A stretch of DNA of 64,000 bases. It comes from CAVTWD01 sp963738325. Its GTDB lineage: Bacteria > Actinomycetota > Acidimicrobiia > Acidimicrobiales > Ilumatobacteraceae. Below the pieces are notes generated by a model. It worked only from the letters and a program-made list of their open reading frames with translations. It ran no database searches and was not told the origin of the DNA. The stretch covers positions 347,824-411,823 of the forward strand of contig CAVTWD010000002.1 of assembly GCA_963738325.1 (NCBI GenBank), given 5' to 3'. Each line of letters starts with the position of its first letter. The first letter of the stretch is position 1. Position numbers and translations under genes: made by a program. Positions 27,770 through 37,490 of the stretch are shown one piece after another.

Positions 27770-27901
27770 GGCGATGACGGTAGGGATGGGCGCCGTCGCC
27801 GTCGTCCATCGGCGGAGCGGTTCTCGTTCTCCTCCGCGCGGCGGAGGACGTTCCATCTCTGGGCGGGCGACGCCCGGGCGCGGCGTCGGTACCGTGAGCC
27901 C

Positions 27902-29025
27902 GTGAGGGAACTCGTGCGCCGCTGGCGACGGCCGAGCCCGATCGCGACCGACACGCTGCTCGCGGCGGCGATCGCGGCCATCCAGATCACCAGCGCCGCT
28001 CTCGTCAGCCGCAAGCTGGGCGAGCAGACCCTGACGCCGACCGCGGTCGCGCTGCTGTTGGGTCAGGCGGTGCCCCTCGTGTGGCGCCGGCGCGCGCCCG
28101 TGCCGGTGTGGGCGATCACGAGCGTCGCGGCCGCCGCGTTCGGCATCAGGGACTACCCCGACCCGTTCCTACCACTCGGCCCGCTGGTGGCCCTCCACGC
28201 CGTCGTCGTCCTCTGCCCCCGAAGGGTCTCGACCACGATCGGGGTGACGACGCTCGCCGCGATCGCGGTCGCGACGGCCGCCGCCCGCGACTCCGACGCG
28301 ATCGACTACTTCGTCGTGTTCGTGTCCCTCGCCTTCACCTGGGCGCTCGCCGAGAATCAGCGCCAGCGCGCCGTCCAGGCTGCGGCCAGCCACGCCGAGG
28401 ACGCGCGCCGGGCCGTGGCCGACGAGCGAGCGCGAATCGCCCGAGAGCTCCACGACGTGGTCGCCCATCACGTGAGCATGATCGTGGTGCAGGCCGAGGC
28501 CGGGGCCAGCGTCACCTCTGCGTCCCCCGATCAGGCCGTCGAGCGGTTCGACGCGATCGGTTCGACCGGCCGGCAGGCCCTCGACGAGCTCCGGCGACTG
28601 CTCGGCGTCCTGCGCGACGACAGCGAGCGCGGCGCCGTCGACCCACAGCCGGGTGTCGCCGACCTCGACGAACTGGTGCGCGACGTGCAACAGGCCGGCC
28701 TCCCTGTCGACGTGCGGGTCGAGGGCCAGGTGCGCGCCCTTCCCGCCGGACTGGACCTCTCGGTCTACCGCATCGTGCAGGAGGCCCTCACGAATACGCT
28801 CAAGCACGCGGGTCCCGCTCGAGCGTCCGTCGCGTTGCGATACGAGGGCGACGCCGTCGAGGTGGAGGTGAGCGACGACGGCTTCGGACCGAGCGACGCC
28901 GCCGGGGTCACGGCCTGGTCGGGATCCGCGAACGGGTGACGCTGTTCGGCGGGTCGCTGCGCGTCGGTGCCCGGCCTAGGGGCGGGTTCGTCGTCGCCGC
29001 TCGGCTGCCGCTGGTGCGCCGGTGA
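27902..29025 (+). pseudogene. NarL-group histidine kinase, frameshift in ATPase domain
   Basis: Starts GTG 27902. Membrane segments near residues 20-35, 55-65 and 80-140 form the sensor, with no extracytoplasmic domain. The HisKA_3 box is RIARELHDVVAHHVSMIVVQ. The ATPase N-box is YRIVQEALTNTLKHA, and EVSDDGFG is the G1 box. At about 28,908 one base is lost; the normal ending (GLVGIRERVTLFGGSLRVGA) is in the next frame and ends at 29025. The response regulator start overlaps this stop (GTGA). The frameshift would remove only the G2 region, but that is needed for ATP binding. Confidence 0.88.
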
Positions 29026-29690
29026 CGATTCGCGTCGTCATCGCCGACGACCAGCCGGTCGTGCGCGCCGGGTTCCAGACCATCCTCGACGCGCAGGCCG
29101 ACATCGACGTGGTTGCCGAGGTGGGCGACGGCCGACAAGCGGTGGACGCGGCCCGCCGCCTCCACCCCGACGTCGTGCTCATGGACATCCGCATGCCCTC
29201 CATGGACGGGCTCGAGGCCACGAGGCATCTGGCGGGGCCCGACGTGGCCGACCCCGTGCGCGTCCTCGTCCTCACCACCTTCGACCTCGACGACTACGTC
29301 TACGAAGCCCTGCGCAGCGGCGCCAGCGGGTTCCTGCTGAAGGACGCCACGCGCGACGAGCTGATCTCCGCGGTACGCATCGTGGCGCGAGGCGACGCCC
29401 TCCTCGCCCCATCCGTCGCCCGGCGGCTGATCGCCGAGTTCGCCAAGCGCCCGTCGACCGGCCAACCGCAGCTGGCGGCGATGGCGAGGCTGACGCCCCG
29501 GGAGCGAGAAGTGCTCGAACTGCTGGCTCGCGGTCTGGCCAACGCGGAGATCGCGGAGCGCCTCTTCGTCGGCGAAGCGACGGTCAAGTCGCACGTCGCC
29601 CACGTGCTGTTGAAGCTCGAGCTGCGGGACCGCATCCAGGCGGTGATCTTCGCCTACGAGGTCGGGCTCATCCGCCCGGGCGAGGGCTGA
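29022..29690 (+). CDS. NarL/FixJ-type response regulator
   Basis: A 222-residue regulator. The receiver has acidic residues VVIADDQPVVR, phospho-acceptor Asp in DVVLMDIRMPSMDGLEA, and Thr/Lys (LTTFD, FLLKDA). The LuxR-type HTH reads LTPREREVLELLARGLANAE, then VGEATVKSHVAHVLLKL. It overlaps its kinase gene by 4 bases and is complete. The likely target is the divergent exporter operon. Confidence 0.95.
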   Translation: MTIRVVIADDQPVVRAGFQTILDAQADIDVVAEVGDGRQAVDAARRLHPDVVLMDIRMPSMDGLEATRHLAGPDVADPVRVLVLTTFDLDDYVYEALRSGASGFLLKDATRDELISAVRIVARGDALLAPSVARRLIAEFAKRPSTGQPQLAAMARLTPREREVLELLARGLANAEIAERLFVGEATVKSHVAHVLLKLELRDRIQAVIFAYEVGLIRPGEG

Positions 29691-29720
29691 CGACGACCGT
29701 GCATCGAGGCGTCGTGCCCG

Positions 29721-30708
29721 GTGGCTGAGCGGGTGGCGCCCGGCGACGAGGGCCGGCGAGTGCTGGGTCGCGCCTGTTGCTCAGCGCCGCCCACCGCGTC
29801 GCTCTTCATGGCCTTCGTCGGTGCGACCAAGCCGCTTCGAGCTGTGCGCAGCCACGGCCGGTGGAGCGACGATCCGTACGACGCCGTCGTCTCGTTCACG
29901 ATGTTCTTCGTGCCCTTGCTCGCGGGGTACGGCGGCCTGCGCGCGCAGCGCTGCCGACGCCAGGGCCAGGACCCAGTCGCCGCTCCAGACTGGCCGACCT
30001 GTGGCGCACCGGCATGCTCTCGACGGCGCTCGTCGCGGCGACCGCGCTCACCGACTAGATCGCGGCGGCGCGCGTGCCGACGCGAGGAAGCGCTCCGTGC
30101 ATCGTCGCGCTGACCGTGGTCACCGGTGCATGCGTCGCAGCGGGTGTCTCCTTGGTCTGCGCCCACCGGCCCGGACAAATGGCGCCACGCTGCAGAGCCA
30201 GATGCGTTCGACGACCTCGCCGAGCTCCTCGGCGTTCTCATCGGCGCACCCCTGACCTGCTTGCTCGACAGTCCCGTAGGCTTGCGTCGCCACCGCGCCA
30301 CGGCAGTCGCCGTCACAGCCGGCACATTCGGTCTCGCGGTCGCCGGAGCCGAGCTCATCCCCGAAGGCGCCGTCGGGAGTGCAAGCGGGCTCGTGTGGCG
30401 AGCGCTGTTGGTCGTGCTCGTCGGCCGCTGCGGGATGGCCGCCCTTCTCGTGCTAGCAGGGCAGTCGCCGGCGATCCTGCACCGCGCCGGGGGCTGCCAG
30501 CCCCCTCGAGCGAAGGCGAGCAGCCGCCCTCGTCGCCTCGATCACCGCGGTGCCAGTCACACTCGCCCTCCGCGACGAGCTGCTCTGGGTCGCGACGTAC
30601 GGGAACGAGCCCGGTGCCCTCGTGGTACGTCTCGTTGCGGTCACCGCGGTGACCGGCACTATCGCCGCCGCCGTCGCCAGCCGCGGTCGGCGACATCCCA
30701 GCGGGTGA
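29721..30708 (+). pseudogene. Decayed multi-pass membrane protein
   Basis: Membrane segments appear in succession but in different frames: AVVSFTMFFVPLLAGYGGL, VALTVVTGACVAAGVSLVCA, LAELLGVLIGAPLTCLLD, TAVAVTAGTFGLAVAGAELI, VWRALLVVLVGRCGMAALLV and VRLVAVTAVTGTIAAAVASR, ending at 30708. At least four frame changes are needed, including an in-frame stop at about 30,057. I do not recognise the family. Position after the response regulator suggests it was part of the same operon. Confidence 0.5.
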
Positions 30709-30770
30709 GTGTCGCCACGTCACTGCCGCCAGACGCCCGGGCCATCGACACCATCCAACACGTCGACCCG

Positions 30771-31272
30771 TTAGAGCGTCCTGACGTCAGGTGACAACAG
30801 GTACCACCGGGGCGACGTGCGGTTGTCGGCGAACAGCAGACGGCCGTAGGGCAGGAACCCTCCGGCGGACTGGCCCCCCGTTCCACTCGACCGCCGGCGT
30901 CTGCCGGCGGCCGTCGGCGTCCATCACCCACACGTCGTCGGCGTCGCAGCGGTTGGTCGTGAAGGCGATCCGCGATCCGTCGGGCAACCAGCCGTCGAAG
31001 GAGTCGTCGCCCGCCGCGTCCATGAGTCGCACCGGTGGGGTGAAGTCGGCCCCGAACCGCCAGATCTCCCAGTTGTGCCTCCGCCGTCTGTTCTGCCGCC
31101 TGCCGCGGCGACGGCCCCCTGCTCCCGGTTCATCACCACTGCACTGCCGTCGGGCGACCAGTCGAGGCCCTGGCCGTACACGCCGAGGTCTCGCACCTGG
31201 CCCGTTCGTCACGCCGACGAGCACCGCCATGGTGATCCCGATCACCGGTCGGGCTGGCCGCCGACGGGTCAC
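30771..31272 (-). pseudogene. TolB-like beta-propeller lipoprotein, internally deleted paralogue
   Basis: Clearly homologous to the intact gene at 37491-38489. The N-terminus (RPARPVIGITMAVLVGVTNG) corresponds to its signal peptide, then about 150 residues are missing and the sequence resumes at GVYGQGLDWSPDGSAVVMNR. Further blocks NWEIWRFGADFTPPVRLMDA, DGSRIAFTTNR and ADNRTSPRWYLLSPDVRTL are in different frames. The lipobox Cys is lost by the deletion. It lies inverted with respect to the paralogue. Confidence 0.8.
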
Positions 31273-31418
31273 GACCCAACCGTGTCCTTGTCACGTTCCC
31301 GGTGAGCAACCCCGACGTCGTCGGCCCACTGCTCCTCCAGATATTCAGCCAGCGCCGGTTCGAGGAGGTTCAGGACCACGTCGATGCGGGCCGTCATGTC
31401 GGCCCGCTCGCTGGCCAT
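31269..31418 (-). CDS. Small acidic ORF at the end of the ABC-2 operon
   Basis: A 49-residue ORF (MASERADMTARIDVVLNLLE, EEQWADDVGVAHRE) whose ATG overlaps the permease stop by one base (TGATG). It reads as one amphipathic helix with an acidic tail. It is too short to classify, and its end abuts the deleted lipoprotein, so it may be a truncated remnant. Confidence 0.4.
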   Translation of the reverse strand: MASERADMTARIDVVLNLLEPALAEYLEEQWADDVGVAHRERDKDTVGS

Positions 31419-32161
31419 CACGACACGTCCCGCGTCACGGTGAGCCTGATGCCCGCCGCCGCGATGACCCCGACGTAGGCGGCCAGCAGCAGGCCACCGG
31501 CCCACATCGACAGCAGCATGCCGTTCTGGGGAATCGAGCGCATCAGGGCGCTAGCCGCGCCGGTGGACAGCCACTTGCCGACCGACGGTGCGAGGCCGAG
31601 CAGCAGGTTCTCGACGATCAGCACCCAAACCAGGGACGCGACGACCGCCACCGTCTGGTTGCGGATCAGCGCTCCGACGGCCACACCGACCGCGCCGTAG
31701 AGCGCGGTGGCCAGGAGGACCCCGACGACGATGAGCCCGACCTCGTCGCGGATGAGGGAACCGTCGACCCCCTTCGCCACCAGCCAAGGGATCGCGACGA
31801 CCAGCGTGGTAAGACACGCCAGCGCCCCAAACCCAAGGCCCACGGCGGCCGTCGCGATCAGTTTGGCAGCGACGAGGCGGCCTCGCTGCGGGGTGACGAG
31901 GAACGTCGGCGTGACCGTGTTGTGGCGGAATTCGCCCGCCATCGCCACGATGCCAAGCACGAGCACCAGCACGACGCCCCAGCCCGCCGAGCCGAGCACG
32001 TCGCGCACGCCCATCCGCGTCGCCAGCCGGCCATCGTGGTCGACTCGCACGACGCTGCTCGCCGTTTGGAGTATCACGCCGGCGACGACGCCCCCGGCGA
32101 TGCCCCAGCCCATCCGGGTCGTGCGGATCTTCAGCAGCTCGGCACGGGTCAATCTCCTCAC
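31418..32161 (-). CDS. ABC-2-type permease
   Basis: A 247-residue permease with six membrane segments, among them GWGIAGGVVAGVILQ, WGVVLVLVLGIVAMAGEF, ATAAVGLGFGALACLTTLVV, LIVVGVLLATALYGAVGVAV and LLLAAYVGVIAAAGI. The motif AGEFRHNTVTPTFLVTPQR is typical of ABC-2 permeases of bacitracin/daunorubicin-like exporters. It is 9 bp after the ATPase gene and is intact, but the ATPase is split by an IS, so the exporter would not work unless another ATPase serves it. Confidence 0.88.
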   Translation of the reverse strand: MRRLTRAELLKIRTTRMGWGIAGGVVAGVILQTASSVVRVDHDGRLATRMGVRDVLGSAGWGVVLVLVLGIVAMAGEFRHNTVTPTFLVTPQRGRLVAAKLIATAAVGLGFGALACLTTLVVAIPWLVAKGVDGSLIRDEVGLIVVGVLLATALYGAVGVAVGALIRNQTVAVVASLVWVLIVENLLLGLAPSVGKWLSTGAASALMRSIPQNGMLLSMWAGGLLLAAYVGVIAAAGIRLTVTRDVS

Positions 32162-32601
32162 GGGATCCTCCTAGGCGGTCAGCTCGAGGAAGATCTCCTC
32201 GAGGTCGAAGCGATCAGCGGTCAGCTCGTAGACGACGATCCCTGCCCCCGCGGCCACACCACCGACGGTCTCGGCCGTCGTATCCAAGGCGACGACCGTG
32301 TCGTCGCCGCGGCGCTCGGTCAGGGTGCCGGTCGCGACCAACGCCTCGCGCAACGCGTCAGGCTGGGGAGTGCGCACCCGCACCACGGGGGTGGCGCGAC
32401 GGCTGAGCTGCGCCAGCGACGACTGCGCCACCAGCCGGCCGTGAGCGATGACGACCACGTCGTCGACGCTCAGGGCGATCTCGGCCAGGAGATGGCTCGA
32501 GACGAGCACCGTCCCGCCCCGTTCGGCGAACGAGCGGAGGAACTGCCGCAGCCAGTGGACGCCCTGCGGGTCGAGCCCGTTGGCGGGCTCGTCGAGGATA
32601 A

Positions 32602-33563
32602 GAGCGCGCGCCAATAGGCGTCGAGGTTTGACCATCCACCGGTCGTCGTGACGGCCCGGAGAGGCTCCGGGTGCTGTCCGGAAACAACGACACGGTGGAG
32701 GTCGGTTCCATGCTCGCACTTCATCCTCGAGTGGTCGAGGCTGTCTGGCAGGCGGTCGAGGCGTTCATCCCGCGCCACGTCGCCCCGCCGCATCCGTTGG
32801 GCTGCCACCGACCCCGGATCGCCGACCGGGTCTGCTTCGAAGGGATCCTGCGTCGACTGGTGACCGGCTGCTCGTGGGATGTGGCCGGACGGATCAGCCA
32901 GGCCGGGGAGACCACGCTGCGCCGCCGCCGCGACGAGTGGGTGGCCGCCGGCGTGTTCGACCGGCTCGTCGAGCACGCCCTGGGCGCCTATGACCGGATC
33001 ATCGGGCTGGACCTGTCCGACTGCGCCATCGACGGCAGTCTCCACAAGGCGCCCTTCGGGGGTGACGGCACCGGCCCCAATCCCACCGACCGGGGCAAAC
33101 AGGGCTGGAAGTGGTCGATGCTCACCGACCGCTGGGGCATCCCATTGGGCTGGACCGTCGAGGGGGCCAACCGTCACGACAGCGCCCTGCTCGGCCCCAC
33201 CCTCGCCGCCACCGCCGCTCGAGGCCTGCTCACCGACATCGACACGTTGCACCTGGACCGGGGCTACGACAACAGCGTCGTGCGTCACCTCGTGGCCGCG
33301 GCCGGCATCGAAGATCTGGTGTGCGCCAAGCGCCGCAAACCGGGCACCGCCACCGGCACCACCCGGCTGCCCCTCGGGCTGCGATGGCCCATCGAGCGCA
33401 CCAACTCGTGGCTGTCGAACTTCGGTCAGCTCCGCCGCAACACCGACCGCCACGCCGCCCACCGCCCCGCCCAGTTCGCCCTCGCCGTCGTCCTCATCAT
33501 CACCGTCAAGCTCATCAAATGGGCCGACCGGTGGGCCTGACCACCACCTACTGGCGCGCGCTC
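32602..33563 (+). mobile_element. IS5-type insertion sequence with TAA target copies
   Basis: A 962-bp element with 17-bp ends GAGCGCGCGCCAATAGG (left) and, on the other strand at the right, GAGCGCGCGCCAGTAGG (one mismatch). Direct TAA copies flank it (32599-32601 and 33564-33566). All parts are intact, including the transposase, so it can probably move. Confidence 0.93.
32710..33540 (+). CDS. IS5-family DDE transposase
   Basis: A 276-residue protein. ATG 32710 follows GGAGGTCGGTTCC. The N-terminal DUF4096-like region has RIADRVCFEGILRRLVTGCS. Catalytic blocks are SDCAIDGSLHKAPFGG (Asp), TLHLDRGYDNSVVRHL (Asp) and RWPIERTNSWLSNFGQLRRN (Glu). Length is normal and there is no frameshift. It reads opposite to the ABC ATPase it interrupts. 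Confidence 0.93.
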   Translation: MLALHPRVVEAVWQAVEAFIPRHVAPPHPLGCHRPRIADRVCFEGILRRLVTGCSWDVAGRISQAGETTLRRRRDEWVAAGVFDRLVEHALGAYDRIIGLDLSDCAIDGSLHKAPFGGDGTGPNPTDRGKQGWKWSMLTDRWGIPLGWTVEGANRHDSALLGPTLAATAARGLLTDIDTLHLDRGYDNSVVRHLVAAAGIEDLVCAKRRKPGTATGTTRLPLGLRWPIERTNSWLSNFGQLRRNTDRHAAHRPAQFALAVVLIITVKLIKWADRWA

Positions 33564-34178
33564 TAAGGACGCGCGGATCTGCGAGGAGGGCGGTCGCCAG
33601 CGCCAGCCGCTGGCGCATGCCGAGGGAGAACCCGCGCACCCATCGTGACCCGGCGTCGGCCAGCCCCACCTCGTCCAGCACCTCGTCGACGCGGCCAACG
33701 GGGACCCCGGCCGCGGTGGCCAGGACGCGGACGTGGTCGCGGGCCCGACGTCCCGGATGGAACGAATCGGCCTCCAGCACGGCCCCGACGTGGCGGGACG
33801 GGTCGACCAGTTGTCCGTAGCGCGCCCCGCCGAACGTGGCCGTCCCCGCGGTCGGCGTGACCAGGCCGAGCAGCATCCGCAGGGTCGTCGTCTTGCCCGC
33901 CCCGTTCGGCCCGAGGAAGCCGGTGACGCTCCCCTCCTCGACCGTGAAGCTCAGGTCGTCTACCGCCACGACGTCCCCGTAGCGTTTGGTCAGGCCGTGG
34001 ACCTCGATCGAGGCCATCGTCATCGTCCTCCTCCGGTCGGCCGCTGTTCAGTCCACCAGGATCGAGGGCGGGGCCCCCGCCGTCATCAGCACCGAGTGGG
34101 GTTCTGCCCCATCCGCGGGACGAGCGGCTCGGTGTGTCGTCTCCGCCTTCGGGCAGAGGCCAGTCCGCCTCTCGGGGG

Positions 34179-35432
34179 ATGACCCCCGGCCGGCACGGCG
34201 TTATCGTCGACGTCGTGGGGAGGGTCGCTCGGCGGACGCGGGTCCTGGTCGCCGCCCACCCGATGGCCGGTGACGTGACGATCGCGGCGGTGCTGCTGGC
34301 CATGACCGCTGTGGCCGTCCGCTTGGCGATCGACGCGGCCCCGCCCGGGACCTACGACACGCCGTCCACAGCCGCTTGGCTCACCATCGTGGTGGCGCTG
34401 ACGCTCCCGCTGGCGCTTCGACGGCGGTTTCCGCTCTCGGTGCTCGTCGCGGTCACGATCGCCAACTTCTTCGTGAGCGACATCCGCGAGCTCGGCATGT
34501 CGATCATCATCTACTGGGTCGCGCTGTACAGCGCTGGCGCCTACGGCCGCCCAGGCCGGCGCGACTGGGTACGGGCGCTCAGCGTGCTGGTGGTGTTGGG
34601 GACGGTGCTCGACCGGCTCGGCATCGACGGCTTCACCGGGCGCACCGCCGTCCTGAACACCGTCTTCCTGGTCGGCTTCCACGCCTTCTTCGATGCGGCG
34701 GCCTGGATCGCGGGCGACACCATGGCGGCGCGCCGGGCCACAGAGGCGTCACTGCAGCGGCGCGCAGCCGAGCTCCAACGGGAACGGGAGGAGAACGCCC
34801 GACGGGCCGTGTTCGACGAGCGGGTGCGCATCGCACGCGAGCTGCACGACGTCATCGCCCATCACGTCAGCGTCATGGGCGTCCAGGCCGGGGCCGCCCG
34901 GCGCGTCATGAGCCGCCAGCCCGACAAGGCCGAGGAGGTGCTCACCGCGATCGAGGCGGGTAGCCGCCAGGCGGTGGTCGAACTGCAGCGGATGCTCGGC
35001 TTCCTGCGCAGGGACGACGAGGTCGACGAACTCGCGCCACAGCCTGGCCTCGATCAGCTGGACGAGCTCGCCCGGCGCCTGCGCCAGGCGAAGCTCGAGG
35101 TCGACGTTGACGTAGAGGGGGAACCGCGGCCGCTGCCACGAAGCCTCGACGTCTCGGCCTACCGGATCGTGCAGGAGGCGCTCACGAACACGCTCAAGCA
35201 CGGCGCCGCATCGTCCGCCGTCGTGCGGGTCAGATACCGCGCCAAGGTCATCGAGGTCGATGTCGTCGACGACGGACATGGCGATGGTCACGAGCCCGCG
35301 CCAGGCAGCGGTCATGGTCTGATCGGCATGCGCGAGCGGGTCACGCTGCACGGCGGGCACCTCCGGGCGGGGCCCCGGCCGGAAGGAGGCTTCGCGGTTC
35401 ATGCCGAGCTGCCGCTGAACGGTCGCCGGTGA
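34179..35432 (+). CDS. NarL-group sensor histidine kinase
   Basis: About 417 residues. ATG 34179 was chosen as the first Met before the membrane domain; GTG 34134 is possible. Membrane segments include VTIAAVLLAMTAVAVRLAI, AWLTIVVALTLPLAL and a loop with IIIYWVALYSAGAYG. HisKA_3 box: RIARELHDVIAHHVSVMGVQ. ATPase boxes: YRIVQEALTNTLKHGA, DVVDDGHGDGHEP and GHGLIGMRERVTLHGG. Complete, unlike the kinase at 27902. Divergent (155 bp) from the ABC-2 ATPase gene and overlapping its response regulator by 4 bases (GTGA). Confidence 0.93.
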   Translation: MTPGRHGVIVDVVGRVARRTRVLVAAHPMAGDVTIAAVLLAMTAVAVRLAIDAAPPGTYDTPSTAAWLTIVVALTLPLALRRRFPLSVLVAVTIANFFVSDIRELGMSIIIYWVALYSAGAYGRPGRRDWVRALSVLVVLGTVLDRLGIDGFTGRTAVLNTVFLVGFHAFFDAAAWIAGDTMAARRATEASLQRRAAELQREREENARRAVFDERVRIARELHDVIAHHVSVMGVQAGAARRVMSRQPDKAEEVLTAIEAGSRQAVVELQRMLGFLRRDDEVDELAPQPGLDQLDELARRLRQAKLEVDVDVEGEPRPLPRSLDVSAYRIVQEALTNTLKHGAASSAVVRVRYRAKVIEVDVVDDGHGDGHEPAPGSGHGLIGMRERVTLHGGHLRAGPRPEGGFAVHAELPLNGRR

Positions 35433-36088
35433 GCATCCGCGTGGTCCTGGCCGACGACCAGGCCATGGTCCGCACCGGGTTTCGATTGATCCTGGAGGCC
35501 GAGGACGACATCGAAGTCGTCGGCGAGGCCGACGACGGCGACGAGGCGGTCGCCACGGCAATCCGTCTCCGTCCCGACGTACTGCTCATGGACATCCAGA
35601 TGCCACGCGTCGACGGCCTGGAAGCGACCCGCCGCGTCACCGCCCGGGACGACGTCGCAACTCATGTCGTGATCCTCACCACCTTCGAGCGGGACGACTA
35701 CATCTTCGAGGCATTGGGAGCCGGCGCCAGCGGCTTCCTCATCAAGAACGCGCCGCCCGAAGAGCTCGTGCACGCGGTTCGGGTGGTGGCCGGGGGCGAC
35801 GCGCTCCTCTCGCCCTCTGTGACCAGGCGGATCATCCAGGACTACTCGCATCGCGCGCCGCCGCGCCGGGACGCCGCGGCGGTCGCACGCCTGACAGAGC
35901 GCGAGCTCGAGGTGCTACGGCTGCTCGCCACCGGCAAGAGCAATTCGGAGCTCGCCGCCGAGCTCTACGTCGGGGAGGGCACCGTGAAGACTCATGTTTC
36001 GAGCGTTCTCAGCAAGCTCGGGCTCCGCGACCGCGTCCAGGCCGCGGTCTACGCGTACGAGAGCGGCCTGGTCGAACCCGGTCGTTAG
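35429..36088 (+). CDS. NarL/FixJ-type response regulator
   Basis: A 219-residue regulator with VVLADDQAMVRTGF, phospho-Asp in DVLLMDIQMPRVDGLEA, conserved Thr/Lys (LTTFE, FLIKNA) and a LuxR HTH (LTERELEVLRLLATGKSNSE; VGEGTVKTHVSSVLSKLGL). It is paralogous to the regulator at 29022. The pair with the kinase upstream is intact, although the exporter operon next to it is split. Confidence 0.95.
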   Translation: MSIRVVLADDQAMVRTGFRLILEAEDDIEVVGEADDGDEAVATAIRLRPDVLLMDIQMPRVDGLEATRRVTARDDVATHVVILTTFERDDYIFEALGAGASGFLIKNAPPEELVHAVRVVAGGDALLSPSVTRRIIQDYSHRAPPRRDAAAVARLTERELEVLRLLATGKSNSELAAELYVGEGTVKTHVSSVLSKLGLRDRVQAAVYAYESGLVEPGR

Positions 36089-37027
36089 TGACGTCCGCGC
36101 CCCTGCCGTACGACGGATTCGGAACCCAGTCCTGAGACGGACGACGCGAGGGAGGTGGTTCCGTATCTTCGTTCTGCCTGATCACTCTTCGCATGTTCGA
36201 TCGGCGGGTTAACGCGGGACACGTGAACGAGGAACGAGATGAATGAGTCACACCGGCGACCCGCGGTCAAGAGATCCTCGGGGGTGGACTGGCTCTCCAC
36301 CCGATCGTTGCGCAGCCGTGGGTGATGTTCTGGCCCATCAACCCAGCCATCGGGTCAGCATCGCACGCGGCGCACTGCTCGGCGCCACCGCCGCTCGGCG
36401 CGGCCGGGACTGAGCGACCGCACCTGCTGTTCGTGCCTGTCCGATACTGACCGCCAGTTTCGTTCGCGCCTTCAGCGAGACCGGGTGTACGTCGTCCGCG
36501 CAGACGGACCACGGCCTCGTGGATATTCCCGAGCTACGGAGATGGCCTGCCCCACGACCTGTGCCATCTCGTCGTGGAGGAGTGCCTGGACATCCTCGAC
36601 GGCTTTGGGGCCTCGTCGATAGAGGCGCCGCTGTCCAGCTTCTTGCCAATCAGCCGAGCCTCGTGCATGCAGGTGTGCCGATTCTCAAACAGCGTGGGGC
36701 TGAACTCGAAGGGCTCCGCAAGGCGGAGGACGCCGTGGCGCTGCTCGCCGGACCCGGGGGTGTCAACGCGATCGGCGACAAGGGCGAAATGTCTCTCCAA
36801 ACCGCCGCCGAGCAGTCCGACGGTGTAGCGCGTGACCTGCCCTGCGGCGTCGAGGCGTGCGTGCAGCGGTTGCTTTCGCACCGGCCCACGTCTCGAGCGT
36901 CCTGTCCAAGCTTGGCCTTCGCGACCGGGTGCAAGCGGTCGTGTTCGCGTCCGAGAACGGTGGCGTCGAGCCAGGGGGCTGAGTCCAGTCCGTCTCAAGA
37001 CAGAGGCGATTTACGTCACCTGACCGA
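36089..37027. other. Intergenic region with remnants
   Basis: No whole gene. It contains the tail of a third response regulator (36884-36982). A minus-strand frame of ~150 residues between 36534 and 36998 includes a GLLGGGLERHFALVADRVDT segment that looks protein-like but unassigned. The region probably held a third regulator gene. Confidence 0.45.
36884..36982 (+). pseudogene. C-terminal scrap of a NarL-type response regulator
   Basis: The frame AHVSSVLSKLGLRDRVQAVV then FASENGGVEPGG plus stop matches the last 30 residues of the regulator at 35429 (HVSSVLSKLGLRDRVQAAV then YAYESGLVEPGR). The sequence is close but not identical, so it is a remnant of a duplicate, about 0.9 kb downstream of the full copy. 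Confidence 0.75.
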
Positions 37028-37055
37028 TGACGGACGCCTCAGTCGCTCGTACAGT
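37028..37055 (+). promoter_or_regulatory. Putative promoter for leaderless transcript
   Basis: TGACGG (37028-37033) and TACAGT (37050-37055), spacer 16, with ATG 37062 six bases after the -10 box. This is the same geometry as the promoter at 2131. No ribosome site precedes the ATG. Confidence 0.4.
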
Positions 37056-37061
37056 CGCCCC

Positions 37062-37346
37062 ATGTCGTCTGATACGCAAGCCGCGCGCGAGGACACGACG
37101 CTGGCCAACGCCGCAGTTGCACTGTCGATCGCGGGTCTCGTCGTACCGCTCTGCATCGTTGGATCGATTGGCGGTCTCATCTGCGGGTACCGCGCCCGAC
37201 ACAACACGGGGGCAGTGACTCGTTCACGGGCGACGATCGGGATCGTGCTCGGCTGGCTCGGCGTCGCCGCACCAGTGGTGCTGTTGTTCGTGTACTGCGT
37301 CGTGCTCGGCCACCCGTTCCCGATCGCGCGCTACCACGGCGACTGA
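37062..37346 (+). CDS. DUF4190-like small membrane protein
   Basis: A 94-residue protein: polar start (MSSDTQAAREDTTLANAAVA), first membrane segment LSIAGLVVPLCIVGSIGGLI ending in CGYRARHNTGAVTRSRATIG, and second segment IVLGWLGVAAPVVLLFVYCV. Two hydrophobic helices around a short basic loop with GY.AR is the DUF4190 pattern. Its role is unknown. It is followed by the lipoprotein gene in the same direction. Confidence 0.75.
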   Translation: MSSDTQAAREDTTLANAAVALSIAGLVVPLCIVGSIGGLICGYRARHNTGAVTRSRATIGIVLGWLGVAAPVVLLFVYCVVLGHPFPIARYHGD

Positions 37347-37490
37347 TGACCTACTGCATCCGATCGGTCGCCGTTGGCGTCGTTCGCCGTCGTGTACCTC
37401 ACCTGTATGTCTCGAAACGACACCAGCCTTGAGAGCGGGCCGACAACCTCGGGCTCGGGCGCTCGGAACGCCGCGGGAAGGCCGTGGGTC

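Larger units (their letters stand above)
32171..34023 (-). pseudogene. ABC-2 exporter ATPase, split by an IS
   Basis: From ATG 34023 (alternative 34017): IEVHGLTKRYGDVVAVDDLS, Walker A GPNGAGKTTTLRML, and GFSLGMRQRLALATALLADP (signature) up to 33567. The IS5-type element takes 32602-33563. The rest (LILDEPANGLDPQGVHWLRQ with Walker B, VSSHLLAEIALSVDDVVVIA with the switch His, and a C-terminal specificity domain) ends at 32171. Joining at the TAA target copy gives ADPRVLILDEPANG in frame, so exact IS loss would restore the ATPase. Confidence 0.92.

Noticed and set aside
30791..32617. 608-residue plus-strand open frame
   Set aside because: Antisense of the ABC-2 permease, ATPase tail and deleted lipoprotein.
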